Of a stretch of DNA of 64,000 bases, positions 43,776 through 54,997 are shown piece by piece (position 1 is the stretch's first letter; each line of letters begins with the position of its first letter). The notes under the pieces are model-generated. The model was not told where the DNA came from, did not search any database, and saw only the letters and a list, made by a program, of their open reading frames with translations. A program made the position numbers and the translations under genes. The DNA lies in the NCBI GenBank assembly GCA_963971575.1, contig OZ020623.1, positions 13,890,980 to 13,954,979 of the forward strand, read 5' to 3'. This DNA comes from Liopterus haemorrhoidalis (Eukaryota > Arthropoda > Insecta > Coleoptera > Dytiscidae).

Positions 43776-44330
43776 AGAGTAGTAATGACGTCGGGTACCC
43801 GGGTACCCACTACCCGACCTGTTATGGGTCTACCCAGTTCCGAGTTTGAATACCCGCTATCCGTTATCTATCCCATTACCCGTTAACTAACGGTTAATTA
43901 ACGGGTTGTGGGTAATTAACGGGTAACGGGTAATTAACGCGTAGCGGGTAATTAACGCGTAGCGGGTAATTAACGGGTAGCGGGTAATTAACGCGTAGAT
44001 GGTAATTAACAGGTACCAGTTGAGGTAAAGACCTTTTTTTGGCTCATCACTTGTATTTTGGAAGTGAGGACCTTTTTTGCTCATTATTTGAATTTTAGAG
44101 GTGAGGACCTTTTTGCGCATCACTTATATACTGTATTTCCAAATTTTGTAGCGGGTAATTAACGGGTAACAAGTAATTAACAGGTAACGGGTAATTAACG
44201 GGTAGTGGGTAATTAACGGGTAGTGGGTAATTAACGGGTAGTGGGTAATTAACAGGTAGTTGGTATTATCCGGGTAATTGTGGTCGGTACCCGGTTCCAG
44301 AAATTTCTAATTCTCGTCATTCCTACTACA
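43776..44330. mobile_element. Probable TIR element rich in TACCCG words
   Basis: The left edge AGTAGTAATGACGTCGGGTA and the right edge GGTACCCGG...CGTCATTCCTACTA are roughly inverted; target duplication is unclear. The interior is two 18-bp minisatellite blocks separated by a 43-bp degenerate tandem repeat (GTGAGGACCTTTTTT, three units, 44019-44150). Confidence 0.5.
43871..44275. repeat. 18-bp minisatellite, GGGTAATTAACGGGTAGC
   Basis: Two blocks (about 43905-44018 and 44150-44262) of 18-bp units differing at one or two bases, separated by the AGGACCTTTTTT segment. The minus-strand ORF across it encodes ALITRYPLI repeats and is not a gene. Confidence 0.9.
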
Positions 44331-44358
44331 CAGCAGAAATGTAAAAAGAGTCAAAACA

Positions 44359-44460
44359 ATGGATTCCTCTAGCGAACTTGCTCGGAAGAAGGCAAAAAAG
44401 GTTTCCTCAGCCGGAAAAGTCATGGAAACGATTTTCCAGGATACGAAAGGCATATAATCA
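44359..44460 (+). pseudogene. Small mariner transposase scrap
   Basis: Starting near 44359, the frame reads ELARKKAKKVSSAGKVMETI then FQDTKGI before a stop. The K-V-x-S-A-G-K-V-M-x-x-x-F-x-D-x-x-G-I pattern is that of mariner transposases between the first and second catalytic aspartates. Downstream sequence is unrelated. Confidence 0.55.
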
Positions 44461-44772
44461 TCATCAGAGGCATTGCAGAAATGTGAGAGCTTCAAAGCAA
44501 TGCTACAAATAGTGTTTCTTCTTGAGAATTTCTCGGTAATTATTTCTTAAAAAAAAAATAGAAAAAGTTATAATTCTCATTTTTCATTTCTCGAGAAATG
44601 TAAAATTTTCTCGACGCCACGTTAAACGCATTGTACTTTTAAAAAACTATTTAAAAAAAAATATAATGTTTAGTGAGTCAGTGATTATAATTTTTCTGAA
44701 ATTAATTTTGATAAAGTTTGTCTTCTGTCTCCCGCAACGCAACTGTGGCAACAGATAAGAAGCGATTTATAA

Positions 44773-46017
44773 AGGTGCGTACTAACTTGAGCATTATACG
44801 CGCACGGATTATGTGCGCGCTCGGATTTTCGTGCAGGTAACAAAAATTTGCACCCACAACTTTCTAATTTGTGCGCGTAAAATCTCGCTGCGCGTATTTC
44901 AGTTATATCCACGCATATATTTATTTAAAATAAATAGTGTCAACGATGGCGGAAAGAAATGTTGTTGGCTTAACAAGTGTAGCGTACATAGGTCGCTTTC
45001 AGCAGACTCATCGGTGTCTTAACGGTACAAATTTACCGATCAATTTGACTAAATGCACATTTTTTCGCACCGTTGTCGAACGGCGTATATGAAAACTATA
45101 ATATCTAAGCAATGACAGATTGTAATGACAGTAAATTATGAATGTAATCATTTACAGTAATTTTAAAAGTACATGTGCTGTATATACGTCTCCTCAATAT
45201 CTAAGTAAACTGACTTAACACTCAATTCCATAATTTTTTACTTGCTTTGTGCTTGATTCGTTGTTACTACAGACATAACTGTCAAAATGTCCACCGGTGA
45301 GCAACTAATCATTAAATACGGTGAATAAAATGGCGACCAGTGAGTAAGTACGGTAACTCACTGGTAGATCAACGAAGGCATACAGGAAAAAATTTACCAA
45401 CCGGTAACTCATTGGTGAGTCTGCTGAATATGGCCATAGTATACTTAGTAAAAAAAAAAAGAAAAACAAAAAAACGGTGGTGGATGACACAACTATATAG
45501 AAGCAGGGAAATATACAATAGATCAAGTTTGCTAGCAGAACTGCAAATGCAAGAGGTTAGTGGACAATTTCAAAATTTTGTTCGAATGTCAGCGGCAGAT
45601 TTTGAACTACTCGTTAATAAAGTTGGTCACAAAATTGGAGAATTGGTAAATTGGAAAATTGATCACGGAGAAAGACAAGATTTATAAGGGCTGTTCCCGC
45701 GAAAGAACGATTAGCCATAACCCTACGTTTTTTGCAACTGGGGATTCGTTTACCAGCATGCAATACCGTTTTACTACATTCCATGTTGAATATTTACTGG
45801 TGTTTACTTAAATTTACGCGCACAATTATATGACTGCATAAATCCGTACACACTGAGCGCTCAAGTTCTTTGATCTTATCGGTGGGACCGACAAGCTACG
45901 GATAGCATTCGTGGGAGGATTACTGTACGCGCACACAAATTGTACCTCGTACTCACCTGAGCATTTGTGCGCGCACATAATCCGTGCGCGTACAAATGCT
46001 CAAGTCGGTACGCACCT
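44773..46017. mobile_element. PIF/Harbinger element, 1245 bp
   Basis: AGGTGCGTACTAACTTGAGC at the left pairs with GCTCAAGTCGGTACGCACCT at the right. The inverted similarity continues through ACGCGCACGGATTATGTGCG for about 50 bp. TAA flanks both ends (44770-44772, 46018-46020). It carries a broken HARBI1-like coding region. Confidence 0.93.
45440..45800 (+). pseudogene. HARBI1-like transposase N-terminal region
   Basis: The frame KKRWWMTQLYRSREIYNRSS is followed by LLAELQMQEVSGQFQNFVRM and SAADFELLVNKVGHKI. After a frameshift near 45690 it reads AVPAKERLAITLRFL, and after another TGDSFTSMQYRF. These are consecutive N-terminal blocks of a HARBI1-type nuclease. The DDE catalytic part is deleted. 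It sits inside the matching TIR element. Confidence 0.82.
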
Positions 46018-46480
46018 TAATATTTAGCTAATTAGCATTTATTGTTACAATATTTTATTTTAATTTAGTGTATTATTTATTATAAACAATTACATTTAAT
46101 TTTTTGTTCAGTTTAAAACTGTCATGTAAAAGATTACTTACAAATTAAATAAAATAATTATTACTATTATTATTAATTTCTTAATTTCTTAATTTCTTGA
46201 AAATTTCTCTATACATATGTATTTTCAATTAATATGCAATTACGTGCCGTTTTAATAATCATTTTTAAAGCCCCGTTATCCATTTGGTCTAATGTTATTT
46301 AAATGAATACTTTAGTACCTTAAAGTTGACTATAATTTTAACATGTTTTTATCCTCTACAATATTTTCCGCATTAAAAATATATATTCTAATAATTATTT
46401 TTCTTAAGATTTCTCGAGAATTCTCGATAAAATAAGTCTAATTTTTCATTTCTCGAGAAATCAGCAACACTAGCTACAAA

Positions 46481-46799
46481 GTCAAGCTAAAAAATAACAT
46501 TATGAGGAAGCAATGGGATTCGGACTGATTAGAAATGAAAACAATATTTTAATTTCGTTAACGTTTTGATTTATATTTTAAATCTTCATCAGAGCTTAGT
46601 TAAATACTAATCTTATAACGACATATCACCACTGCCTAACGCGAAAATGCCGGGGAAGTACTGATTGGCTGGGAATTACCGAGTTATGAAAAATCAAGGC
46701 TAACCACGACAGATAAACATATTCATTCAGTGGTTAACTACGAGTTGAAGGTACGTCATCGACGTCAATATGGCGAAACGAAAAGCATTAATGTAAATT
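46481..46799. other. Intergenic, no gene seen
   Basis: Spacer between the hAT element and the Tigger-like remnant; no supported feature. Confidence 0.4.
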
Positions 46800-47378
46800 T
46801 TTCAAATATTGATGAATAACTCGAAAAGAAGGAGGATATGACAGAAGATGAAATATAGCTGCGTCAAATCCGAATTTGGAGTCAGAAATAAACAGCGACG
46901 AAATGGAAATGAAGGAAACAACCGAGTTCCAAACACCTACTATAAAGGATTAATTTGCAGCAGGTGAAACAATTCAGAATTTTTTCACGTTTAATCAAAA
47001 TTTAAAAGAGGATAAATAGATTTTGCATTGCTACATTTGGAAAAAAAATATTGAAAAAACATTTTAAAAAACCAAAAATCACAAAAACCAAAATGACACT
47101 TTTTTTTTGTTAAAATTTAAATATGTATACATACATACGTATGTAAAATTATGTAAGTGTTAAGTTGTTTGTAAAATAAGTTGGATTTTTTTTATGTTTT
47201 GTAACACTTGAATATTGATTTTGTTTTCTTCTTGCGCTCATGTAAATGAACTCTTTTCTAACATAAATAAAATCATATTTTTCAACATTGTATTTATAGT
47301 GTTTGTATATAGGGACCTACGGTTATAACAACCGAATTTCATTGGGTCCTTCAACGTCGTTATAAACGATATCCACTG
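46800..47378 (+). pseudogene. Tigger/jerky-type element, 3' relic
   Basis: Near 46860-47010 the broken frames give NPNLESEINSDEMEMKETTE then TIQNFFTFNQNLKED, like the acidic C-terminus of Tigger/jerky DDE transposases. The right end (GTTATAAACGATATCCACTG, to 47378, followed by TA) is the complement of a CAGTGGATATCG-type terminal repeat. The 5' part and TIR are missing. Confidence 0.6.
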
Positions 47379-47380
47379 TA

Positions 47381-48376
47381 TATGCACTACAAAGTTGAAA
47401 ATTTAATATAAACAATATAACATGTTTATTTATACGTTCAATTTTTCATCAACAGATGGCTCTACAAATTTTGCATAAATATATGCGTATGCCTTTGTTT
47501 GTGGTGTGACAACATTATCTTTATTAAAAGATCTGTCTGTACCTATGTGACAATGCTTTCAATTTTAAGTCCTGCATGTTATTCGGTGTCTTATTCCAGT
47601 AATAAAAATATAAAAATTATAGTAATTATTTTAATAACTGTTTTTTACTAATCCACTTTCAGTTTTTGTCTTTACATTTTTTGTAAATATTTTCATTTTT
47701 TAGGGACAAATCATATAAACAAAATTTGACAAAATGTTTGTTAACAATTTGACAAATATTACAATAGTTATATACTATACAATTAATTTCTTTAGTTGGT
47801 CAGATATAACGATACCAACTCCCCCAAATCAGGGTGTTGGTTATTTCAATAACTAGCCTAATAAATTTAAATAATTAAAACTTAAAAACTCTATTACTAA
47901 AACTTTGTCTTTTATTTCCATTATGATAAATTTAATTCATAAATTTACCACCAGATCTCTCGTAAATCGTTTTGTATAAATTTAGTTCATAAATTTATCA
48001 CCCGGAATTAAAGACTTTTCTTAGATAAAGATATTTTAAAGGAAGCTTTTTAACTGTAGCAATGAATCTCATGCATTTACATTATGGAATATGTAATTTT
48101 TATTCTAAATAATTTTGGATAATGCGTGGTATCAAAAGATTTTTAAAGAGATCTTAGGTTTTCGGCTTCTTTCAATAAACTGATAAAATAAAATGGATGA
48201 ATTAAAGTTGGGTATCGGTCGAAATAAAACAAAATGTTTGGTTTTATTTTCTTTGTTGGTTTTAGCTTTGGATATTAGCCAAGTAAAGGAAGAGATAAAG
48301 ACCCAGTTGCAAAAGGAATTGTTAGCCATGTCGTCAAATATTTTAGAATGTCTTGATAAGAAACTTATCTGTACTT
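47381..48376. other. Intergenic, one unrecognised ORF
   Basis: AT-rich. A plus ORF at 48193-48378 (61 residues, MDELKLGIGRNKTKCLVLFS onward) has a hydrophobic patch followed by a charged segment, but no family is recognised and it runs into a tandem repeat. Probably not a gene. Confidence 0.35.
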
Positions 48377-48800
48377 AGCAATATTTTCAGCAATATTTGA
48401 CGAAACGATGTATAGTTAACTATAGTATCGAACTTAACAAGACTTACTAAAGCATAGTTAACCATGTCGTCAAGTAATCACTCCATCAGTTGACAACATT
48501 GTCTTTTGACAATGTAATTATCAAAAACAATTGATTGTGTTAGTAATGCTTTCAGCTACACTTAATGACAAGATGCATAGTTAACTGTGGTGTCAGACTT
48601 AACAGCACTTAGGCTCTGGTGCATAAAGCCTTGTTAACCATGTCAAGTAATTATGCCGTCAGTTGATGACAAATATTTGACAATGACACGATGAAAAATA
48701 ATTGGGAACTTAGCAATGCTTTCAGCAATACTTGAAGGCATGGTGCTTAGTTAACTACATTATTAGACTTAACAACGCTTTATACAACTGTGCGTAGGAG
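48377..48800. repeat. Degenerate tandem repeat, about 165-172 bp
   Basis: Three diverged units start with AGCAATGCTTTCAGCAATA-like sequence at about 48377, 48542 and 48714. They share ATAGTTAACTATAGT-like, AGACTTAACA and AACCATGTCGTCAAGTAAT words. Confidence 0.7.
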
Positions 48801-48895
48801 TTTTAAAATTTATATTTTCTGATTTAATATTGTTATAAATAATTTTATAAATACCTAGAGAGTTAATAGAGAGTTAACCTAGAGAGTTAATACAT

Positions 48896-49571
48896 TTTTT
48901 GGATAACTAAATTTTGTATAAAGTTACGATTGCGAAAATGAATTGGGCATTCAAACAATGATTCGAATCGCTGACAGACAAATTATCACACGGACAAAAA
49001 TGAGAAGTTACCTGATTCTAGGCAGATGATATGGAGACAAGGTGTGATTTAATCTAAGCCGGATAAAAATGCATATAAAAGATCTGTTTTGGTGAGAAGA
49101 AAACCAAAGCTTTCTAGGAAGAAGGGGTTGAATTTAACCATAGTATGATCCTTTGAACTGTAGAGAATGTATGTATTCTTGTTGCCATTGTAAATTAAAA
49201 ATTTGAAGATTGACATATTCTCATTACTGTTTAGAGGCATCTTTGTCTAGAAGATCGACTGCGATGTTGAACTCAAAATTTGAGTGGCCTTTAATCCAGC
49301 ATATTTTTAGGACAACTAAATTTTGTATGAAATTACGATTGAGAAAATGAATTGAGCATTCAAACAATAAGTAGTTTGAATCGCTGACAGACAAATTATC
49401 TCACGGACAGAAAGGAGAAGTTACCATATTAATTCTATGCAGATGATATGGAGAGAAGATGTGATTAAATCTAAGCCGGATAAATGTGCATATAAAAGAT
49501 CTGCTTTGGTGAGAAGAAAACCAAAGCTTTCTAGGAAGGAGGGGTTGAATTTTACTATACTATGATCCCTT
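48896..49571. repeat. Direct duplication of about 260 bp
   Basis: 48896-49160 and 49305-49571 match at roughly 85-90 percent (GGATAACTAAATTTTGTATA, ATCTAAGCCGGATAAA, AAAACCAAAGCTTTCTAGGA). They are separated by about 145 unrelated bases. Confidence 0.85.
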
Positions 49572-50650
49572 TATGTATCATTTTCATTCTGGTGTTGGAA
49601 GCGTGGAACAAGAAATCCAACCAATAGGATCGCTCTATTTTGAAAAAACCCGTACCATGGTGTCGTAGGCGCGGTGTTACAAGCGCGGTGTCGCAAGTTC
49701 AGAAATTTCAACTCTAGCGCTGACCGCACCGTCAAAACCATAGAAACAGATATATTTTTTCGGAATGGTGAGATCTTTAGCGAGACACTTATATTAATTT
49801 TCTAAAAAAAAATTAAAAAAAACGTAAATTGATGTAGCGAAATAGCGACTTTTACAATGTTGTCGGCAGTCATAAAGTTTATTATTATGGATTCGGTTTC
49901 AAATATCTGGTCTGCAGAAATGTCATGCAGTGGGTATACTAATAATACACCCCCAAGCAGGGGCCAACAGAATCTTCATTCTAATTGTGATGTCAAGTAA
50001 AAAAGATTGTGTATTAAATTCTTTTCTTGTAATTGAAGTAACTGTCTGTGTTTTTTGTGTCTCATTTTTTGCAACAAGTTAAAATAATCTCCCTGTTGCC
50101 TTCTGTGTCTATGTATATATGGGACGTACCCACCATCGCTTTTCTTCATATCGGAATAAGTCTAAATATACATAAAAAAGAGCTAGACGTCTCCTTCGAT
50201 TTGACGACATATTTAATGAAATTGAATAACCGTTTACTCCAAACAATTGTATAAACTTTTAGGTTAGATTTGGGTTAGATACAAATGTTGTCAAAACCGA
50301 AAACGCGTACTTATCACGCCTCCAACCCGACCATGAAATTCGAACTTGTAAATATAACACCACGCCTCTTATTGTGTTCTTATTGTTAATGATTCTAAAA
50401 TTGAAATTTGCGGGGCATGACACTAGATACGAAAATGATCGATGCAATTCGATTACTCAGAAGTGGCACTCCTGGACCGGAAAGAGACAAAGAGGAAGAC
50501 TTCAAATGAGGTGATTGAAAAATAACAAGAAGAACACAACTACTGTGCGAGAAATTAAAGAACAACCGAACGGTAAGGGGGAGTTTATGATGGCAATGGA
50601 TAATACCATAGACGTACCGAATTTATTTAACCATAATACTTAAAGAAAAA
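49572..50650. other. Intergenic, no gene seen
   Basis: A repeated GGCGCGGTGT word lies near 49670-49700. The ORFs at 50048-50254 and 50259-50447 have no recognised motif. Confidence 0.4.
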
Positions 50651-51296
50651 CAGGTAAAACTTGATATACACCGCAGTTCCGTTAGAAAAACCGGCGTAAA
50701 ATGAACTTTATAGTGAAGGTATAGGGTTAGGTTCCAAGTAAATAATCAATAGACATAAAGGGTATCTATAACGCTATTTTATTTGACTTAGTACTCGTTG
50801 ATTCGTACTTAGCGTTTACTTCTGTAGTTTACTGAGCAGATTGTTTGATTTTATCTGCCTTTTTTCATAATGGTAGTAACAGTTGAAGGCAGTAAATTCA
50901 TTATCCTGCAGATATCGAGACGTTTTCTCTAACTTTCCATTCGTCTAATAACTTTCATCTTCTTCTCAAAGGAAATAAAAATTCTAGCCCTTTTAAGTCC
51001 ATCTTGAGTTTCTCCTTTCTCCTTTTCTCAGACATGGTATTTGTTTTATTGTACCCTTTTGTATATACCTATGCAAAATTTTATAGAAACAAATAAACTA
51101 ATTTAATTACGAATAACTAAAATAGATATACACCAGAAGTGAAGAAGAATACTTATACGCGATGATACTGGAGTGTTTATTCCAGTTGTCGCGGTACTTT
51201 CCCGATCAGATCGGGGAATCCCAGGCGTACGATAGTTAATTCAGGCGTAAAAATGAATCGGTGTATATCGAACCGGCGTATATCGAGTTCTACCTG
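50651..51296. mobile_element. Tigger-like MITE, CAGGTAAAACTTGATATA ends
   Basis: The left end CAGGTAAAACTTGATATACA pairs imperfectly with the right end TATATCGAGTTCTACCTG. The ends resemble pogo/Tigger termini. No TA duplication is preserved and no coding sequence is seen. Inner CGGCGTAAAATGAA and TTCAGGCGTAAAAATGAATC words extend the inverted match. Confidence 0.65.
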
Positions 51297-51768
51297 TTTA
51301 AGCAATATGCTCTAATGCTATACACGAATATAACAATACCAAAACAAACATAGTATCAAAGTGTAGTATGATAATATAGCATAGTTTATGCTGAACAGTT
51401 TATAAGTCTAGCTACTGTGAATTACAAAAATATTGTTCACTACGTGCTAACTAGATAAGGGAGCATATATAGGTCTCCCACCAGTCCAGTTACCCAGTTC
51501 GGTATTGGGAGGAAATTCCCAAAACGTTTGGTGAGAATAATCTTATGATCAACTATTCTACTACATTTTACAAGTTTTAGTACACGTAGAAGAAAAACAA
51601 TAGATGCGTTTGGCATAACTGTGCAGTGTTAACTCTATGGCGTGCAAGCTTTTTGTCACCCACTGTACATACTGTACAAGATAGTCAAATACGAACGCTT
51701 TGTTAAGATTAATCAAACCTATTCTTTTTTGTAAACAAATGAATCATATGTGTTATATCTTTTCAGTA
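51297..51768. other. Intergenic, no gene seen
   Basis: No supported feature until a possible splice acceptor (TTTTCAG) just before the ORF at 51769. Confidence 0.4.
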
Positions 51769-52567
51769 ATGAAACAAGTTTTATTTGATGAGGAAAACAA
51801 TTCAGACGAAGAACAAGAAAATATTTCGGAAACAGGAGGAAAAGATGTGCAGTATGGTCGGGGAGCACCTTAGACCTATGCACGAAGATGGAAGGGGGGA
51901 GAGGTGAGCGTGAGAATTAAAAGCAAGAAGGATGAAGATTGGGGAAGGATAACAGGAAGGGGTAAAGGAAAGAAGGAGGAGACCCGGTGGGAAGCAGAAG
52001 GAGAGAAATGGAAGGAAGGAAGGGGGATGAGGTTACCTAGAAATGGGGAGGAAGGAAGGGAGATAGGAGGAGGGGTGAAGAAATGGTTGGAAGGGAAGAT
52101 AATGAAATAAAATAAAATAAATCAAAGATGGGCGAGAGAACTGGAAGCAAGAAGGAAGGGGATCGGAAAGGGAAACCAGAAGGAGAACAGAAAGAAGGAG
52201 AGGGACATTGGAGCAAGAAGATAGAAAAGAGAAAAAACATTGTTAATTGTATTGGATTGTTATGTATTTATTGTTGGATTTATTGTTTTATTTTTTGTAA
52301 AGGTTAATACCCTGAAGGCCGCAAGGCCTAGGGAATAAAGAATATATATAACAAGAAAATATATTGGCAAAAGTGTTTGAATATGCAGAGAGTACTATTC
52401 AAAACATGACTACAAATCAATTTAAAGTACATTTCCGTTTGAATCCAGAGTCTTTTGCAGAAAATGCACGAATAATAAAACATTATTATAAAAGACAAGA
52501 TCCAGTTTCTTTAGAAAAGAAATTAATGATTATGATGTCTGAATATTTATTTGGCAATGCTGCATAA
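51769..52567 (+). pseudogene. HARBI1-like transposase N-terminus, interrupted
   Basis: ATG at 51769 follows TTTTCAG and opens KQVLFDEENNSDEEQEN, an acidic leader. A retroposon interrupts it. The frame resumes at 52363 with LAKVFEYAESTIQNMTTNQF, KVHFRLNPESFAEN and RQDPVSLEKKLMIMMSEYLF, stopping at 52565. The HFRL-x-x-x-x-F and EKKLMIMMW-type motifs are the N-terminal region of PIF/Harbinger transposases. Without the insert and one duplication the two halves lie in phase. The DDE domain is missing downstream. Confidence 0.75.
51827..52349 (+). mobile_element. Purine-rich retroposon, 13-bp target duplication
   Basis: AACAAGAAAATAT is duplicated at 51814-51826 and 52350-52362. The insert is strongly G/A-biased on the plus strand (GGAAGGAAGGG words). 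Its 3' part has a stem AAGGCCGCAAGGCCT and ends GGGAATAAAGAATATATATA, like the tail of a LINE. It is probably a 5'-truncated LINE or LINE-mobilised element of unknown family. The ORFs inside it on both strands reflect only the purine bias. Confidence 0.75.
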
Positions 52568-53116
52568 ACAATGATAACTTGATTGTTTTCGATCATTTTG
52601 TTTTGTAGAAAAAATAATAACTTTTACCGCGAAAAACACTATTGCACAAATTGCCCTATGCTCTTAACTTGGGACGATTGTGCAGCACAAACTGCACTGC
52701 ACGATATTTGCCGAACGATCTTCGTACGGCACGAAGCACAAAGAAACCTTATGATGAACGTTTCTTGTGTAAATTATTCATGTGTAGATTACACTAATAA
52801 ACACACTATTTGTGACGTGGCAATTTTTAGGTATATCTGAGGTATTTTGATACGATAAAAATAAATCTGAAAACTTTTTTTATCACCCATAGATTTTCTG
52901 TAACACGCAAATTTATAATTTGCAATATGCAATATTTTCATATTGCGTCAATTCACGACGATTATCTGCGGTGACTAATACAACTAGTTAAGCACAGTTT
53001 TTTTCTTGTTTATCAGGTCTAAAAGTATGCTTCAAAATAGATTGCGCTCATTAGTAAACTACAAGTATCCGAATCTGTAGCATTTGCTATGTCGTGTTTA
53101 GTGTCTGGTAACTTTT
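52568..53116. other. Intergenic, no gene recognised
   Basis: A plus ORF at 52583-52840 has several Cys and His (HYCTNCPMLL, HDICRTIF) but no spacing that identifies a zinc-finger family. Confidence 0.35.
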
Positions 53117-53890
53117 TTGAGTTTTAAGTTATTTACTACACAGAAGGAGTGGCCACTACGTCAGGCACTAACTCTTGGACTAAAAAACGTTAGAAGTGAA
53201 CTACTGGTCGATCCCACAAACGTATTTTTCCCACCTCTACATTTTCCATTGGGCTTAATTTCGTTAGAGCAATGTACCGAAACGGAAGAGGGTTTTTGTA
53301 TCTAAAACAAACATTTCCGAGAATGAAGCAAAAATTAAGGAGGACATATTTGTGGGGCCACAAATAAGAGAAATAATGAAAGATGATGTATTTGATAGTA
53401 TGCTAAATGAAGCTGAAATAAGAGCTTGGAGAGCTTTTAAGACAGTTGTTTTAAATTTTCTTGGAAATATGAGAGCTGAAAATTACAGAGATACCGTGAA
53501 TGAACTACTTGATGCCTACAAAGAAATGGGATGTAGGATATCTTTAAAAATTCACTTTCTGGACTCTCATCTATATTGCTTCCCAGAAGATCTGGGTGTA
53601 GTAAGTGATGAACATGGGAAACGGTTCTACCAAGACATTTCCGTCATGAAAAAACGATATCTAAAGGTGTGTTCGTTTGTGTTGCCCAACCTACACTGAA
53701 CTACACCACAGCTTCCCCCACCAATGCTATCTTATATAGTGACGTCAGCTGCTCTAGTCCTAGACAAGTCTGGTGCAACACAAATGAACAAACCTAGAGT
53801 AAATGGATTCCAAATTTGCTTGCTGATTACTGCTGGACATTAATAAGGGATGCCTCAGAAACAAATTATCGAAATAAAACATCTATAACA
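53117..53890 (+). pseudogene. Repeat-family protein fragment, split by a MITE
   Basis: The frame KEWPLRQALTLGLKNVRSEL, LVDPTNVFFPPLHFPLGLI, a frameshift, FVGPQIREIMKDDVFDSMLN, AWRAFKTVVLNFLGNMRAEN, then SLKIHFLDSHLYCFPEDLGV and DEHGKRFYQDISVMKKRY. After the MITE it resumes KWIPNLLADYCWTLIRDA. Similar sequences (HFL-x-SHL-x-x-FPE-x-LG, HQDI, ADYCW) are, from memory, a multicopy uncharacterised ORF in arthropod genomes and are probably transposon-encoded. The function is not known to me. Confidence 0.6.
53665..53795. mobile_element. 131-bp MITE, AGGTGTGTTCG ends
   Basis: The left end AGGTGTGTTCGTTTGTGTTG pairs with the right end CAACACAAATGAACAAACCT with two mismatches. The coding match on both sides of it shows that it interrupts the ORF. 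The target duplication is not clear (CTA or CTAA candidates). Confidence 0.8.
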
Positions 53891-54657
53891 ACATTTTGCG
53901 GTAAGTTAAAATTAATAATAATACGTCTATCGCTATATTTCATTTGAAACCAATAATACCTCATAGCAAAAAAATGATGGGTGATAGGAAAAATCTGTCA
54001 TTTTCGGCGTTTAGGTAAAATTTTACGTGGGATACACCATGTTTTGTCCATATCACAAAAAATAAATTCATTTTTGTATACCAGTGTTATTAGTTTATGC
54101 CGAACGCACCTAATTAATTATTTTTCTTTTACTCTGTTCGAATAGTGATTTGAATTACATTCCTGAGCTGGTCGTTCTTTAAATTTTCCAACAGAAGATG
54201 GCACAGCACGGCGTACGATAAAGAATTGTGGAAAAATCTAGGTGGGGTCTATATCCAAGGAGGAAAACAACTAAAGAGAGAGATTTTTTTAAATAAAGTT
54301 TATTGAAAGCTGTTTCTAAATCATTATTTAAAAATCGTTTGCATAATCGCAATTATCCAGAAACATATGTTTTAAAATATGTTTGTTTCGTAAGAAATAT
54401 AATAAATGTGTAACTATTTAGATCTTTCTAGTCATAATAAATTTAATATCACGTATAATTTCTTTAATACAGTATAGCAAACATCCTTTTCAGATGAAGA
54501 GCTTTGAACCATGTTTAAGTCAACAGTTTTTTCAACAAAATAAAACAAAATTACTGTTTTTATTGTTAATTCTACCAATTTTGTTAAATTATTGTTTTAA
54601 AGGGTTGAAATTAAATACAAAACGTGACGAAACGTCGGCAATTTTCTTTTTACTCCC
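53891..54657. other. Intergenic, no gene seen
   Basis: No supported feature. Confidence 0.4.
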
Positions 54658-54997
54658 TTAAGCCTGGTTTATAATAGCTACATAACATAATGCATGACAT
54701 ATACCATAGCATGTCTCCACAGCACAACGCACAAGCGATAACTACGGTGTTTATAATAGAACCAATGTACCGCATTAATACATTAGTCGGAACGCGGAGC
54801 TCTTCTTGATGTGTCATACGAAGGTTGCCTCTTATGTATCGGGATTGCGCTAAACTAGTGCTGCCATCTGGCAACTAACACTTCTATCGTAAAGTTTGCA
54901 CATGTTTTACGATATATGTACGTACTCAGAACGTTTTGACGTACGAGCGCTATTTGTGTTGTTTACAGTAACTTAAAAAAAATAATCTCGGCTAAAA

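Larger units (their letters stand above)
44510..46472. mobile_element. hAT element, TAGTGTT ends, with nested Harbinger
   Basis: The left end TAGTGTTTCTTC and the right end GCAACACTA are hAT-type inverted repeats, with TTCTCGAGAAAT palindromes near both. GCTACAAA is duplicated exactly at 44502-44509 and 46473-46480. Without the nested 1245-bp element the hAT would be about 715 bp. No hAT transposase remains. Confidence 0.9.

Noticed and set aside
43887..44123. Minus-strand ORF with ALITRYPLI repeats
   Set aside because: 18-bp minisatellite, six codons per unit.
48193..48378. Small membrane protein gene
   Set aside because: One hydrophobic patch, no start context or homologue recognised, and the end merges into a tandem repeat.
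51904..52240. Charged plus ORF and hydrophobic minus ORF
   Set aside because: Both result from the purine bias of the retroposon insert.
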